A DNA stretch of 64,000 nt. Origin: Methylotenera sp. (GTDB taxonomy: Bacteria > Pseudomonadota > Gammaproteobacteria > Burkholderiales > Methylophilaceae). The stretch is taken from positions 170,725 to 234,724 of the forward strand of contig JAUSAG010000035.1 in NCBI GenBank assembly GCA_030652995.1, in the 5' to 3' direction. Positions 49,788-59,659 of the stretch are shown in pieces. The first letter of the stretch is position 1, and each line of letters starts with the position of its first letter. The notes under the pieces are model-generated. The model did no database searches. It saw only the letters and a program-made list of their open reading frames with translations, and was not told where the DNA came from. The position numbers and the translations under genes are program-made.

Positions 49788-50114
49788 TTAATCAACTTGC
49801 TGATGCTTAACTGCGCCATTTGTTTTGTGATGATCTGCATTTTTTTCTTTATGTTTCACCACTTGACGGTCAAGTTTGTCGGTTAACATATCAATCGCGC
49901 TGTACATATTTTCATCTTGGCATTCAGCGTGTAAGTCATTACCAGGCACATGCAATGTTGCCTCAACCTTTTGGGCGAGTTTTTCAACACTCAACGTGAC
50001 TTTGACATCGATTACATGGTCAAAGTGGTTGCTAATTCGAGCTAATTTGCTTGTGACATAATCGCGCAAAGCAGGGGTTACTTCTAAATGATGACCAGTT
50101 AATTGTAAATTCAT
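49788..50114 (-). CDS. hpf: Ribosome hibernation promoting factor, short form
   Basis: The 108 residues have the S30AE/YfiA domain: MNLQLTGHHLEVTPALRDYVTSKL, VTLSVEKLAQKVEATLHVPGNDLHAE, then MYSAIDMLTDKLDRQVVKHKEK. The short length means it lacks the C-terminal dimerisation domain of long HPF. It binds the decoding centre of the 30S subunit during slow growth. It lies 159 bp downstream of rpoN, an arrangement conserved across proteobacteria. Confidence 0.95.
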   Translation of the reverse strand: MNLQLTGHHLEVTPALRDYVTSKLARISNHFDHVIDVKVTLSVEKLAQKVEATLHVPGNDLHAECQDENMYSAIDMLTDKLDRQVVKHKEKNADHHKTNGAVKHQQVD

Positions 50115-50273
50115 GACTTGCTCCTTTTGTTAAGTATTCTTCAAATTTGAATCAAATTGCTTAAATTCAAAGCTTGTTGAACAGTTTCAGTTTACTACGT
50201 TAAATCGCCTCTGTGCTAAGGAAAACGAGAAATTTTTGCAGGCTTTATTAAAGCTTGGATACTTAAAATTACC

Positions 50274-51878
50274 CTAGAGTGACTTTCTTAAACTTGCTGG
50301 CGCGACATTAAGTGACTCTCGATATTTTGCAATAGTGCGGCGCGCCACCACGATGCCCTGCTTGCTTAATAAAGCTGTAATTTGATTATCTGAGTACGGC
50401 TTTTTAGGATTTTCCTGCTCGACCAATTGCTTAATCAGAGCACGTATCGCCGTGGCCGAACAAGTGCCGCCACTATCGGTTGCGACAGAACTTCCAAAAA
50501 AATATTTAAGCTCGAATAAACCGCGCGGAGTAAGCATGTACTTACTGGTTGTCACCCGGGAAATGGTGGATTCGTGCAAATCCAGCTCATCTGCAATTTC
50601 GCGCAACACCAATGGCCGCATGGCCACCTCACCATATTCTAAAAAGTTTCGCTGGCGGTCAACAATGGCTTGCGACACACGCAAAATTGTTGAGAATCGC
50701 TGTTGAATGTTTTTAATCATCCATTTAGCTTCTTGCATCTGGCTTTGCAAATACTGACTGGAACTATCGCGATTTCTCTTTAAAATACCCGCGTATAGCT
50801 GATTGATTTTAAGTTTAGGAATCACACCGTCATTTAGACTGGCAATCCAAATACCTTTGACCTTTTTAACAATCACCTCATGCTGAATATAATGCTCAGA
50901 ACCGATTAACGTAAATGCGCTACCAGGCCGTGGATTTAAGCTGGTAATCAGTTGTTGCACGTGCTTGAGTGTCACCTCATCACATCCCAACTCTTTTCGT
51001 AACTTTACAAAGTCGCGCGCACCGAGCGCTGGCAAATAGTGCTTAGCCACCAATTGGGCCAAAGCTAAATGTGGCGTTTCTTCAGGCAGTGCCTGCAACT
51101 GCAATAGCAAGCACTCACTTAAGTTACGCGCACCGACCCCTAACGGATCCAGATGCTGCACGTAATGCAAGGCGGTTTGTAACTCTAGCGCGTCAATTTC
51201 AAGCTCCAGCGGCATTTGCTCGGCGAGTGATTCGAGCGACGCTTCTAAATAACCGTCTTCATTGATGCTATCCACCAGCAACATGGTGAGGGATTGGTCG
51301 CGCTCTGATAACGGCATCAGCTTTAACTGTGATAGCAAATGTTCACGCAAGCTGATTTGCAAGGTTTCTTGTGGCTTATAATCACTGTCATCATCAGCTG
51401 GCGAAGTGTTTTCATCCCAGCGACTACCGTTTGAAAACTCGTCAAATTCATCATTGAATTCAGCTGAATATGTATCGGGAAACTCCGTACTTGCTTCAAA
51501 CTCTGAAGCCTCATTAGGCTGGCTTAACTCTAGTGGGTTTGAAGCAGACATCGCTGACTCAGCTGCGTTGAATTCAAAGTCAGCGGCTGGAGCGTCAAGA
51601 TCGGCAGCATGGTCTTCTTGCTTGTTGCGATCATCTTGTGCCGCATCTACTGAGTTGTTATCTGCGGCTAATGAGCCGCTCTCGCTGACACTTTCTGTCG
51701 GATTGCCATATTCATCTTCATTGTCATCGCCTCTTTCCAGCAACGGGTTAGTTTGCATGAGCACATCAATTTCTTGATTTAACTCTAATGTTGAAAGTTG
51801 CAACAGTCGTATCGCCTGCTGCAACTGTGGCGTCAGCGATAAATTTTGCGAAAACCTAAGTTGTAGCCCTTGCTTCAT
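50274..51878 (-). CDS. rpoN: RNA polymerase sigma-54 factor
   Basis: RpoN directs transcription from -24/-12 promoters with AAA+ activators such as NtrC. The 534 residues show region I ([25 protein letters not shown]), an acidic region II of about 110 residues, the core-binding domain with [15 protein letters not shown], and the helix-turn-helix. The C-terminal RpoN box [10 protein letters not shown] lies at about 512-521. The glnA promoter in this window matches its consensus. It overlaps lptB by 4 bp. Confidence 0.98.
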   Translation of the reverse strand: MKQGLQLRFSQNLSLTPQLQQAIRLLQLSTLELNQEIDVLMQTNPLLERGDDNEDEYGNPTESVSESGSLAADNNSVDAAQDDRNKQEDHAADLDAPAADFEFNAAESAMSASNPLELSQPNEASEFEASTEFPDTYSAEFNDEFDEFSNGSRWDENTSPADDDSDYKPQETLQISLREHLLSQLKLMPLSERDQSLTMLLVDSINEDGYLEASLESLAEQMPLELEIDALELQTALHYVQHLDPLGVGARNLSECLLLQLQALPEETPHLALAQLVAKHYLPALGARDFVKLRKELGCDEVTLKHVQQLITSLNPRPGSAFTLIGSEHYIQHEVIVKKVKGIWIASLNDGVIPKLKINQLYAGILKRNRDSSSQYLQSQMQEAKWMIKNIQQRFSTILRVSQAIVDRQRNFLEYGEVAMRPLVLREIADELDLHESTISRVTTSKYMLTPRGLFELKYFFGSSVATDSGGTCSATAIRALIKQLVEQENPKKPYSDNQITALLSKQGIVVARRTIAKYRESLNVAPASLRKSL

Positions 51879-52600
51879 AGGCGGAAATCTTTACCCAAAT
51901 AAACTGCGCGCACACTTTCATTCGCAACAATTTCACTTGGAATGCCAGAGGCAAATACATGTCCTTCGTTCACAATATAAGCACGATCACAAATACCTAA
52001 AGTTTCCCGCACGTTGTGGTCGGTAATCAGCACGCCAATATTACGTGCGCTTAAAAAACGAATGATTTGTTGAATGTCAATCACCGCAATCGGGTCAATT
52101 CCGGCAAATGGCTCGTCTAATAAAATAAAACTGGGGTCTGAAGCTAAGCAACGTGCAATTTCAACACGTCGGCGCTCGCCACCTGACAAGCTTACGGCGG
52201 CACTGTCACGAATATGCGTAATATGTAACTCTTCGAGCAAAGACTCCAGCTTTTCATCCACGGCTTCCTCAGAAATATCTTGCAATTGCAATATCGCTAA
52301 AATGTTTTCAGCCACAGTTAATTTACGAAAAATAGAGGGCTCCTGCGGCAAATAAGACAAGCCTAACCTAGCGCGCATATGAATCGGCATCCGACTTAAG
52401 TCTTTACCGTCCAATAAAATTTTACCTGCATCTAATGCAACCAAACCCACTATCATGTAAAAACTTGTGGTTTTCCCCGCGCCATTGGGGCCGAGCAAGC
52501 CGATAACTTCACCACTTTTAATGGTCAAAGAAATATCCTGCACCACGGTACGTGCTTTGTAAGATTTACGTAAATTTTCCACAACGAGTTCACTCATCAT
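51875..52600 (-). CDS. lptB: LPS export ABC transporter ATPase LptB
   Basis: LptB drives extraction of LPS from the inner membrane together with LptFG. The 241 residues have Walker [18 protein letters not shown], the Q-loop [13 protein letters not shown], signature [16 protein letters not shown], Walker [17 protein letters not shown] and H-loop DHNVRETL. It starts 9 bp after lptA and overlaps rpoN, matching the conserved lptABC-rpoN order. Confidence 0.98.
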   Translation of the reverse strand: MMSELVVENLRKSYKARTVVQDISLTIKSGEVIGLLGPNGAGKTTSFYMIVGLVALDAGKILLDGKDLSRMPIHMRARLGLSYLPQEPSIFRKLTVAENILAILQLQDISEEAVDEKLESLLEELHITHIRDSAAVSLSGGERRRVEIARCLASDPSFILLDEPFAGIDPIAVIDIQQIIRFLSARNIGVLITDHNVRETLGICDRAYIVNEGHVFASGIPSEIVANESVRAVYLGKDFRL

Positions 52601-52609
52601 CTTTACTCT

Positions 52610-53302
52610 TTATTTAGGCTGCGTGCTAATTTCTAAACTGCGATTAAACCGCATGTTTTTTACCGTTGGCACCACATCATTAGCGCTAACCGGATTAGAT
52701 GGCTTGATGGCACCAGCAGGCTCTGCAGGTTTAGCTGGCGGCACATTAGTTGCTGGTGCTTTTTTATTTTTTGGCTGAATAATTGCACGCACGCGACCAC
52801 TTGGTGAGCCTGGCGTAGCGGAGCCGCCACCAAGCACTTCAGCGTACTCTGCGTTGGCGTCATACATAATGTAATCACCGTGCACGATATCCTCGCCGCG
52901 CTTTACCCAGGCTTTAGTATAAAGCTGCACTTTATCCATACGTCCATCGTACTCTATACGCTGCGCACTACCTTCCATGTATTCATTTTTACCTTCACGC
53001 TTTTGTTTAAATGTGGTGGGATTGCCCAACGAAGTGCTGTGCTGAAAACCTTCTTTATCTTCCCGCACAATGAGCTTATCCGCACGAATAATCAACGTCC
53101 CTTGCGTTAAGATAACATTACCCGAGTAAGTGCTGATTTGTTTGGCATCATCTACCTTGACTGAATCCGCCTCCAAATCAATCGGTTTATCACGGTCAGC
53201 CGCTTCAGCCAATGCTTGATGAGAAAAACTCAACACCGACAAGCTGAGCAGCATTATGCTGATGATTAAATGAGGTTTGGTGGTGATTCCTTGCTTATTC
53301 AT
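52610..53302 (-). CDS. lptA: LPS transport periplasmic protein LptA
   Basis: LptA forms the periplasmic bridge for LPS. The 230-residue precursor has a signal peptide ending SHQALAEA and a beta-jellyroll OstA domain: DRDKPIDLEADSVKVDDAKQISTYSGNV, then EGSAQRIEYDGRMDKVQLY. The last 60 residues are proline- and alanine-rich and probably disordered, longer than in E. coli LptA (185 residues). It overlaps lptC by 8 bp. Confidence 0.95.
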   Translation of the reverse strand: MNKQGITTKPHLIISIMLLSLSVLSFSHQALAEAADRDKPIDLEADSVKVDDAKQISTYSGNVILTQGTLIIRADKLIVREDKEGFQHSTSLGNPTTFKQKREGKNEYMEGSAQRIEYDGRMDKVQLYTKAWVKRGEDIVHGDYIMYDANAEYAEVLGGGSATPGSPSGRVRAIIQPKNKKAPATNVPPAKPAEPAGAIKPSNPVSANDVVPTVKNMRFNRSLEISTQPK

Positions 53303-54056
53303 AGCGTCTCCGAATGCGCGTATCTGTACTGCTGGATTTTACTGCTTGATCAGTAGTTATTGACTTGGTATTGGACTCTATTTTATTCGTGCCTGAGCGC
53401 TTGCTCGCCTTAGCGTCAGTGTTATCGCTAACCTTAATTTTACTATTAACGCCAGAATTAGTCTTATTAGTTGCTATAACAGGTCGCTCATAATGAGCAC
53501 GCACTTTATGTAGCAACGTTACGGTACGATTTTTCTTTTGATAAATCATCCCTGTGGCGTAAATCACCGTTTTAGGCGCTTGCCTGATGATCACAGGGCT
53601 TTCTGTCGTCACCAATTCTTCATTGGGACGAATTTTGAGGTAATCCGTTTCTATCGTCATTTCACCCTTGCCCGCAAAGGCCTGCCGTGTCACCTTCACA
53701 TTATCAACAAATTCAACCTCCTCGCCATCACTAGATACATAGCCACGTAAACCTTCTACTTGGGTATAAGCTTTACCCACGGCAAACTGGGTATAACGTG
53801 GCTTTTGTAAATGCGTGGTATCGTCATCAGGAAAATGCCGCATCTCCACCGCCGCTAGTTTATAGCGTAAATCACCGTTAATGTCGGTTTGCGTCGTTAC
53901 AAAATTACTTACAATGTAATCTGGATCATGTCGGTTACTACCATCTATTTTGGGCGCAGATGGTTGCACGCTTTTGTCAATCCAAAAACTAAGCAAGGCC
54001 AGCAACAAAAGTAGTGCCAGAGGAAAGCTAATAATAGACCGCGCGCCTATATGCAT
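53295..54056 (-). CDS. lptC: LPS export protein LptC
   Basis: LptC is anchored in the inner membrane and passes LPS from LptB2FG to LptA. The 253 residues have one N-terminal membrane helix (about 9-26) and the twisted LptC jellyroll (DYIVSNFVTTQTDINGDLRYKLAA and LRGYVSSDGEEVEFVDNVKV). The last 60 residues (about 192-253) are a Ser/Thr/Lys-rich, probably disordered tail absent from the usual 190-residue LptC. Confidence 0.93.
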   Translation of the reverse strand: MHIGARSIISFPLALLLLLALLSFWIDKSVQPSAPKIDGSNRHDPDYIVSNFVTTQTDINGDLRYKLAAVEMRHFPDDDTTHLQKPRYTQFAVGKAYTQVEGLRGYVSSDGEEVEFVDNVKVTRQAFAGKGEMTIETDYLKIRPNEELVTTESPVIIRQAPKTVIYATGMIYQKKNRTVTLLHKVRAHYERPVIATNKTNSGVNSKIKVSDNTDAKASKRSGTNKIESNTKSITTDQAVKSSSTDTRIRRRYE

Positions 54057-54123
54057 GCGTGGCTACTCCATACTTGGGGGTTCATCGCGTTGTGCGTTGC
54101 ATCAACCATTAACGTTAATTCGC

Positions 54124-54702
54124 TTAATTAGCAATACGGGCTTGCGTTAAAAATTGTGCCATTTGCGCATCAAATGTCCCCTGTGCCTGCATAATCAACT
54201 CGCACACCTCTCTCACCGCGCCACGACCACCTGCCTTACGCGTCACATAATGCGCACGATCTAACAACAAACGTGGCGAATCCGGCACAGCAATAGCCAA
54301 ACCACATTGCAACATGGGCGGTAAATCCACGACATCATCGCCCATAAAGGCGCATTGCTCAGCTCGCAAACCGCTAGACTGCATCAAATCACGAAATGCT
54401 TCCAGCTTATCTTCCGCGCCTTGGTAAAAATGCGCAACACCAGTGCTTTCTGCACGCTGTTTCACCACATTAGAGGTGCGTCCAGTGATAATAGCCAGCG
54501 ATACGCCTGTGGCTTTTAATAGCTTCATCCCTAAACCATCGTGCGCATGAAAAGTTTTATACTCCAACCCATCATCGCCAATGGTCAGTCCGCCGTCGGT
54601 CATCACACCATCTACGTCCAATATCAGCAATTTGATATTTTTTAAGCGACTCACTAAGTCTTCATTGATAATTAACGCGTTGTTGACACTGTCTAAATTC
54701 AC
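54124..54702 (-). CDS. kdsC: 3-deoxy-manno-octulosonate-8-phosphatase
   Basis: KdsC removes the phosphate from Kdo 8-phosphate. The 192 residues are a C0-type HAD phosphatase: LLILDVDGVMTDG (nucleophile D and acid/base D), AIITGRTSNVVKQRA, the conserved lysine in QGAEDKLEAF, and FMGDDVVDLPPML. It lies directly next to kdsD, which makes the precursor of its pathway. Confidence 0.97.
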   Translation of the reverse strand: MNLDSVNNALIINEDLVSRLKNIKLLILDVDGVMTDGGLTIGDDGLEYKTFHAHDGLGMKLLKATGVSLAIITGRTSNVVKQRAESTGVAHFYQGAEDKLEAFRDLMQSSGLRAEQCAFMGDDVVDLPPMLQCGLAIAVPDSPRLLLDRAHYVTRKAGGRGAVREVCELIMQAQGTFDAQMAQFLTQARIAN

Positions 54703-55725
54703 TTAAACTACCTTCGCTAATAACAAATCGTGCATATTTAACGCGCCTACCAACACACCTTCATCGTTGATGACTAGCAACCCATTGATTTTATGCTGCT
54801 CCATGATTTCAACCGCCACTATCGCCAACTGATCTTGATGAATAGTGGTTGGGTTAGCGTGCATCACATCGGAAATTTTGGCATTCATCACATTGATATT
54901 GCGTTCAAATGCGCGGCGTAAGTCGCCATCAGTAAAAACGCCAATCGGTTTATGCGTGGCGTCAACAATGGCGGTTAAACCCAACCCCTTGCGCGACATT
55001 TCAAGCAAACCTTCAGCAAGCGTCGCATTAGCAGTCACTTGCGGCGTGCCGTCTCCTGTACGCATTAAATCGCTCACATGCACTAATAAACGCCGCCCCA
55101 AACGGCCCCCCGGGTGGGAGCGCGCAAAATCTTCTGCGGTAAAATCGCGCAAATCCAGCACACATAAAGCAAGGGCATCACCCAGCGCTAACGCAACCGT
55201 GGTGCTTGAGGTTGGTGCCAAGCCTAGCGGGCAGGCTTCTTTTGTGACATGCGCACTTAGATGAATGTCTGCAGCCTTAGCCAGGCTGGAAGCATCGTTG
55301 CCGGTAATTGCAATAATATTTGCACCGAGCCTTTTAAGCGGCGGAACAATCGCTAAAATTTCATCGCTTTCACCAGAGTTGGAAAGTGCAATCACAATGT
55401 CACCTGCGGCAATCATGCCTAAATCACCGTGGCTCGCTTCAGCAGGATGCATAAAGAACGCAGGGGTGCCAGTGCTTGCAAGCGTCGAAGCAATTTTACC
55501 GCCAATATGGCCAGACTTACCCATGCCGCTCACGACGACACGGCCCTTGCACTGCAAAATGAGCGCAACTGCACCACTAAAATGATGGTCAAGCCGCTTA
55601 GCAAGCGCGTCTATTTCACCTGCTTCAAGCTGCAAAACCTCTTGCGCCAACGATAATGTTCGTTGCGGATCAGCCAATACAGGCTGATTTTTGCTAACTG
55701 ATTGTTGATTAAAAGATGAAGTCAT
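54703..55725 (-). CDS. kdsD: Arabinose-5-phosphate isomerase
   Basis: KdsD converts ribulose 5-phosphate to arabinose 5-phosphate for Kdo synthesis. The 340 residues have a SIS domain (VVVSGMGKSGHIGGKIASTLASTGTPAFFMHPAEASHGDLGM) and two C-terminal CBS domains (about 215-340). It opens the cluster kdsD-kdsC-lptCAB-rpoN. Confidence 0.97.
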   Translation of the reverse strand: MTSSFNQQSVSKNQPVLADPQRTLSLAQEVLQLEAGEIDALAKRLDHHFSGAVALILQCKGRVVVSGMGKSGHIGGKIASTLASTGTPAFFMHPAEASHGDLGMIAAGDIVIALSNSGESDEILAIVPPLKRLGANIIAITGNDASSLAKAADIHLSAHVTKEACPLGLAPTSSTTVALALGDALALCVLDLRDFTAEDFARSHPGGRLGRRLLVHVSDLMRTGDGTPQVTANATLAEGLLEMSRKGLGLTAIVDATHKPIGVFTDGDLRRAFERNINVMNAKISDVMHANPTTIHQDQLAIVAVEIMEQHKINGLLVINDEGVLVGALNMHDLLLAKVV

Positions 55726-56024
55726 TGCGATTAAATTTATACACTCAATGGTAGTCGAATTGATAATTAAAACATTTAGTAAGCTAGTATAAAAGGGAAT
55801 GCCTTGCCGATAAAGCCTAATGCATGATGAATTGTCAAAATTTTAACGAAGTTTATCAAAAAATTGTATATTAGGCACAGATTTTGCTATATTTCGCGCT
55901 AGCGCCACGAGCGCATCAAAATTAAGCCGCACTGCTCAAATAAAAAATTTAAAGCCACTCACCATATTTAGCACATATATGAAACAATGACAGCAAAACA
56001 ACACTCAATAAATCCAGACTCGCT
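55726..56024. other. Divergent intergenic region kdsD / CPA2 antiporter
   Basis: 299 bp without a gene. It must hold the promoters of the large kdsD operon (minus) and the antiporter (plus). The sequence is AT-rich, and I did not find a convincing -35/-10 pair or a clear repeat. Confidence 0.5.
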
Positions 56025-58010
56025 ATGTTTGACACACTGCCTTTAATTTTAATTCTACTGATCAGCTCCGTACTCGCGGTTGCACTGTTTCGTGCATTTA
56101 GATTACCTGCAATGCTGGCTTATTTTTTGGTGGGTCTAACGCTGGGACCTCATACCTTTGGTTTACTCCCAGATACTGAAGCTAACAGGGAGATTGCAGA
56201 ATTCGGCATTGTGTTTTTGATGTTTAGTATCGGCTTGGAATTTAGCCTGCCACAGCTTTACGCCATGCGTAAAAAAGTGTTGGGCTTAGGTGGCGCGCAG
56301 GTCATTATCACATTAGCATTAACGATGGGGGTAGCCAAGCTTGCGGGGCTAAATTGGCCGGCTGCCTTTGTTGTTGGCACGGCATTAACTATGTCATCCA
56401 CGGCGATTGTTTCTAAAATTCTGGCTGAGCGGATTGATTTAAACTCACGCCATGGCCGCCTGAGCATCGGCGTGCTGTTATTTCAAGACATTGCCGTAGT
56501 GCCAATTTTGGTGATGATTCCGGCGCTTGGTATCGCTAATGCCAACCTGATGGATGTTTTAGGGCTAGCCATGCTTAAAGCTGCCGCCATGTTGCTATTT
56601 TTATTTACTATTGGCAAATGGCTGATCAACCCTTGGTTTAATTTAGTGGCTAGCCAACGCTCACGCGAGCTCTTTGTAATGAATGTACTGATGGTGACAT
56701 TATTGTTAGCATTCGCCACCAAAATGGCAGGCTTATCCTACGCGCTAGGCGCATTCATTGCGGGCATGCTGATTTCGGAAACAAAATATCGTTACCAAGT
56801 GGAATCAGACATTTCGCCGTTCCGCGACATTCTGCTTGGGCTCTTTTTTATCAGCGTAGGCATGCTGTTAAACATACAGCAAATTGTTAACAACATCGGC
56901 TTGGTATTGTTAATTTTAGTGGCATTTATCTTTTTTAAAGCCGCGATTGTGGCAATGGTGGTACGTTTTGTAAAGTATGAAGCTGGCGTAGCCATTCGCA
57001 CTGGCGTGATACTGGCACAAGCTGGTGAATTTAGCTTTGTGATTCTTGCTTTAGGGGCTGAACAAAAACTAATTAGTGGTCAGCCGTTGCAACTAGTCCT
57101 CGCAGCTTCGCTACTGTCTATGGTGCTTGCACCCATCTTAATTCAATACAACGGACGCATTGCAAGAAAACTGGCAAGTAGCTACAGCCGAAATAGCGGT
57201 CAAGTGGTGCAAGAGATTGAAGACGCTGGCAAGCCGCTGCATGACCATGTCATTATCTGCGGTTATGGGCGTAGCGGCCAGTACTTAGGGCGGTTTCTGA
57301 GAGAAGAAAATATTCCTTACATTGCACTGGACATCGACCCCTCACGCGTTTTAGAAGCTGCAGCGGCGGGCGAAATGGTCATGTTTGGTGATGCTGCACG
57401 GCGTGTAGTGCTTGAAGCCGCGGGTGGCGCGCGCGCCAAAGCCTTAGTGATTAGCTATGCCGATAACCGTGCCGCAATGAAAATTCTACATATCGTGCAA
57501 GAAAACTACCCACAGTTGCCTGTGATTGTGCGCACGGTAGATGACTCTAATATGGAAACCCTGCGTGCAGCAGGTGCCGCAGAAGTTGTGCCTGAGATTC
57601 TAGAAGGCAGCCTGATGCTAGCTTCACATGCGCTCATGCTACTTGGCGTGCCGCTTAATCGTGTCGTTAAACGTATTCGTTTATTTCGTGAAGAGCGCTA
57701 TAAATTATTTAAAGGCTATTTCCATGGTATTTCAGATGCAGAGGAAGAGTCGCTAGAGAAACGACAAGTACGTCTGCACTCTGTCATTATTTCAGCAGGC
57801 GCTTATGCGATTGGTAGGCATCTCAGCGAAATACAATTAGATAACTTTGAGGTTGAAATCAAATCTATCCGCCGTCCCAACTCTAACGGCGCCCAACTTT
57901 CACTCGAAAGCCCGCTCACAGAAGGTGATGTCATTGTGCTGCTTGGCCAACCTAGCGGGCTCACCAATGCCCAAAATGCATTGCTTACCGGGCGAGTAGC
58001 CACTAAATAG
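56025..58010 (+). CDS. CPA2 cation:proton antiporter with TrkA-N domain (KefB/RosB/YbaL-like)
   Basis: The 661 residues contain a CPA2 antiporter membrane domain (about residues 1-380, 11-13 helices) with LGPHTFGLLPDTEANREIAEFGIVFLMFSIGLEFS and the ion site LLFQDIAVVP. A TrkA-N Rossmann domain follows (about 400-520) with DHVIICGYGRSGQYLGRFL, and a TrkA-C domain ends the protein (about 555-655). Members exchange K+ or Na+ for protons. The ion and the nucleotide ligand are not decided by sequence alone. Confidence 0.92.
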   Translation: MFDTLPLILILLISSVLAVALFRAFRLPAMLAYFLVGLTLGPHTFGLLPDTEANREIAEFGIVFLMFSIGLEFSLPQLYAMRKKVLGLGGAQVIITLALTMGVAKLAGLNWPAAFVVGTALTMSSTAIVSKILAERIDLNSRHGRLSIGVLLFQDIAVVPILVMIPALGIANANLMDVLGLAMLKAAAMLLFLFTIGKWLINPWFNLVASQRSRELFVMNVLMVTLLLAFATKMAGLSYALGAFIAGMLISETKYRYQVESDISPFRDILLGLFFISVGMLLNIQQIVNNIGLVLLILVAFIFFKAAIVAMVVRFVKYEAGVAIRTGVILAQAGEFSFVILALGAEQKLISGQPLQLVLAASLLSMVLAPILIQYNGRIARKLASSYSRNSGQVVQEIEDAGKPLHDHVIICGYGRSGQYLGRFLREENIPYIALDIDPSRVLEAAAAGEMVMFGDAARRVVLEAAGGARAKALVISYADNRAAMKILHIVQENYPQLPVIVRTVDDSNMETLRAAGAAEVVPEILEGSLMLASHALMLLGVPLNRVVKRIRLFREERYKLFKGYFHGISDAEEESLEKRQVRLHSVIISAGAYAIGRHLSEIQLDNFEVEIKSIRRPNSNGAQLSLESPLTEGDVIVLLGQPSGLTNAQNALLTGRVATK

Positions 58011-58028
58011 GAAATAAAATATTCGCTT

Positions 58029-59108
58029 ATGACACATGTAATGATTATCGGCGGCGGCATCGTGGGCTGTATGACCGCGATGGAGTTAGTCAATAGAGGC
58101 TGTCGCGTCACCATTGTAGAACGCAACCAAATTGCTAGCCAAACCTCAGGAGAGTCGTCATGGGCTGGGGGGGGCATTATTTTTCCGCTGCTACCCTGGC
58201 AATACTCTGATGCTGTCAACAACCTGACCCGCGATGGCGCAAATTTTTATCGAGAACTTAGCCAACGTTTGCAACTTGAAACAGACTTAGATGCACACTT
58301 TGCGCAATCAGGTTTTTTACTGCTACCCGCGTTTGACAAGCATGCAGCCGTATCTTGGTGTGAGAAAAACCGGGTGCCCGCACAGGCTGTTAAGGCCGCT
58401 ACTTTTAATGTGCAATCGTTAAGTGGAGAAGATGCGCTGTGGCTACCCACTATTTGCCAAGTTCGCCCACCCTACCTGATGCAAGCCATGCGCACATGGT
58501 TAGAACAGCACCAGGTGACCATGTTAGAACATACACAACTGGCGCCACTGCAAGAAACACAGCAGCTCAACGAGTGGCAAACTGTTAACGGTGAGAAATT
58601 AAGCGCAGATAAATTTGTTGTCACCTCAGGCGCATGGAGCTTTGATTTACTCAAAGAAACCAGCGCTAATCTCAACATCAAACCCATGCGAGGACAAATA
58701 CTGCTGTACCAGCCTGACAAAAACCTTGAGCAAATGGTGTACCGAGAAGGCTTTTACATGATTCCGCGCCTTGATGGCTACCTGCTTGCTGGCAGCACGC
58801 TCGAGGACGTAGGCTTTGATAATGGCGTTACGACAACCATACGTGATGAATTACGCTTAAAAGCAGAGGCGATTATGCCCGCGCTAAAAAACCAGCCTAT
58901 TATCAAACATTGGAGCGGTTTACGGCCTGGAACACCAGAGAACCTGCCGACCATCAGCGCGCACCCTACCATTAAAAACCTGTATCTAAACACTGGTCAT
59001 TTTAGATACGGCTTGACCATGGCGCCGGCCAGTGCCAAATTAGTGACGTCACTGATACTGGATGAACCCACTGAAATAGATGCTCAGCCATATAAATGCA
59101 CAATATAA
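58029..59108 (+). CDS. thiO: ThiO-like FAD-dependent amine/glycine oxidase
   Basis: The 359 residues are a DAO-family flavoprotein: an N-terminal Rossmann motif MIIGGGIVGCMTAMEL and SGESSWAGGGIIFPLLPW, then KPMRGQILLYQ, and a C-terminal HWSGLRPGTPENLPTISAHP-NTGHFRYGLTMAP motif. ThiO oxidises glycine to dehydroglycine for the thiazole of thiamine. No other thiamine gene is in view, so the substrate is inferred. The gene contains an 8-G run at 58167-58174. It follows the antiporter by 18 bp. Confidence 0.8.
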   Translation: MTHVMIIGGGIVGCMTAMELVNRGCRVTIVERNQIASQTSGESSWAGGGIIFPLLPWQYSDAVNNLTRDGANFYRELSQRLQLETDLDAHFAQSGFLLLPAFDKHAAVSWCEKNRVPAQAVKAATFNVQSLSGEDALWLPTICQVRPPYLMQAMRTWLEQHQVTMLEHTQLAPLQETQQLNEWQTVNGEKLSADKFVVTSGAWSFDLLKETSANLNIKPMRGQILLYQPDKNLEQMVYREGFYMIPRLDGYLLAGSTLEDVGFDNGVTTTIRDELRLKAEAIMPALKNQPIIKHWSGLRPGTPENLPTISAHPTIKNLYLNTGHFRYGLTMAPASAKLVTSLILDEPTEIDAQPYKCTI

Positions 59109-59659
59109 CGTGTCGTTTAGTTGAGGTTTTTTGGGGTATCCGTACTCTGTGATTGATTTGACCAAAAAAACTAAATTAGAAAATTCCAGTTTAAGTTGAT
59201 TTACTCATTTTTGAGTGTCAGCTTTTATGCAAACTATTTTGCATAGATTAATGAATCATCTTAGCCACAATGAATCGTTTGCAATTTAAGGGTGTATGAC
59301 GGCTAAATCCCCAGCCTGTGTAAAAACGTTTTTCAAATTTTACAAGTGGGATTGACCATCCAAATGCAACATAAATTGATCATATTTATGTTTTTTTAAT
59401 GACAAATTAACTCAATTCAATTGCTTCTGGTGGGAAATTTTTTAATTGAAGTGCGATTATTTTGCGTTTTTACACAGCCTGTCCCCATAGCTGACCTTCG
59501 GATGTAAAGGCCCTACTTCGGTGTCGACCCATAGCTGAAGTTAATCAATCAATAGTCGGTGGCAACTAAGTTGGGACAAGGAGGAAGTGCAACACGAACA
59601 ATCAACTTAAACAGCTTGCCTTTACTACCATTTAAGTTGATTGAGATCAGCTAAATTAT
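59109..59659. other. Non-coding stretch after thiO, left edge of the viperin island
   Basis: 551 bp without a supported gene. It holds a probable MITE (59316-59477), three copies of the 12-mer TTTAAGTTGATT (direct at 59190, inverted at 59600, direct at 59631), and a repeated phrase CCCATAGCTGA. It is more AT-rich than the backbone. Confidence 0.6.
59316..59477. mobile_element. Probable 162-bp MITE
   Basis: CTGTGTAAAAACG (59316-59328) is repeated in exact inverse at 59465-59477 and encloses 136 bp without a gene. Terminal inverted repeats of this type (TGTGTAAAAAC) are found at the ends of some IS families. I found no clear target duplication. Confidence 0.5.
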
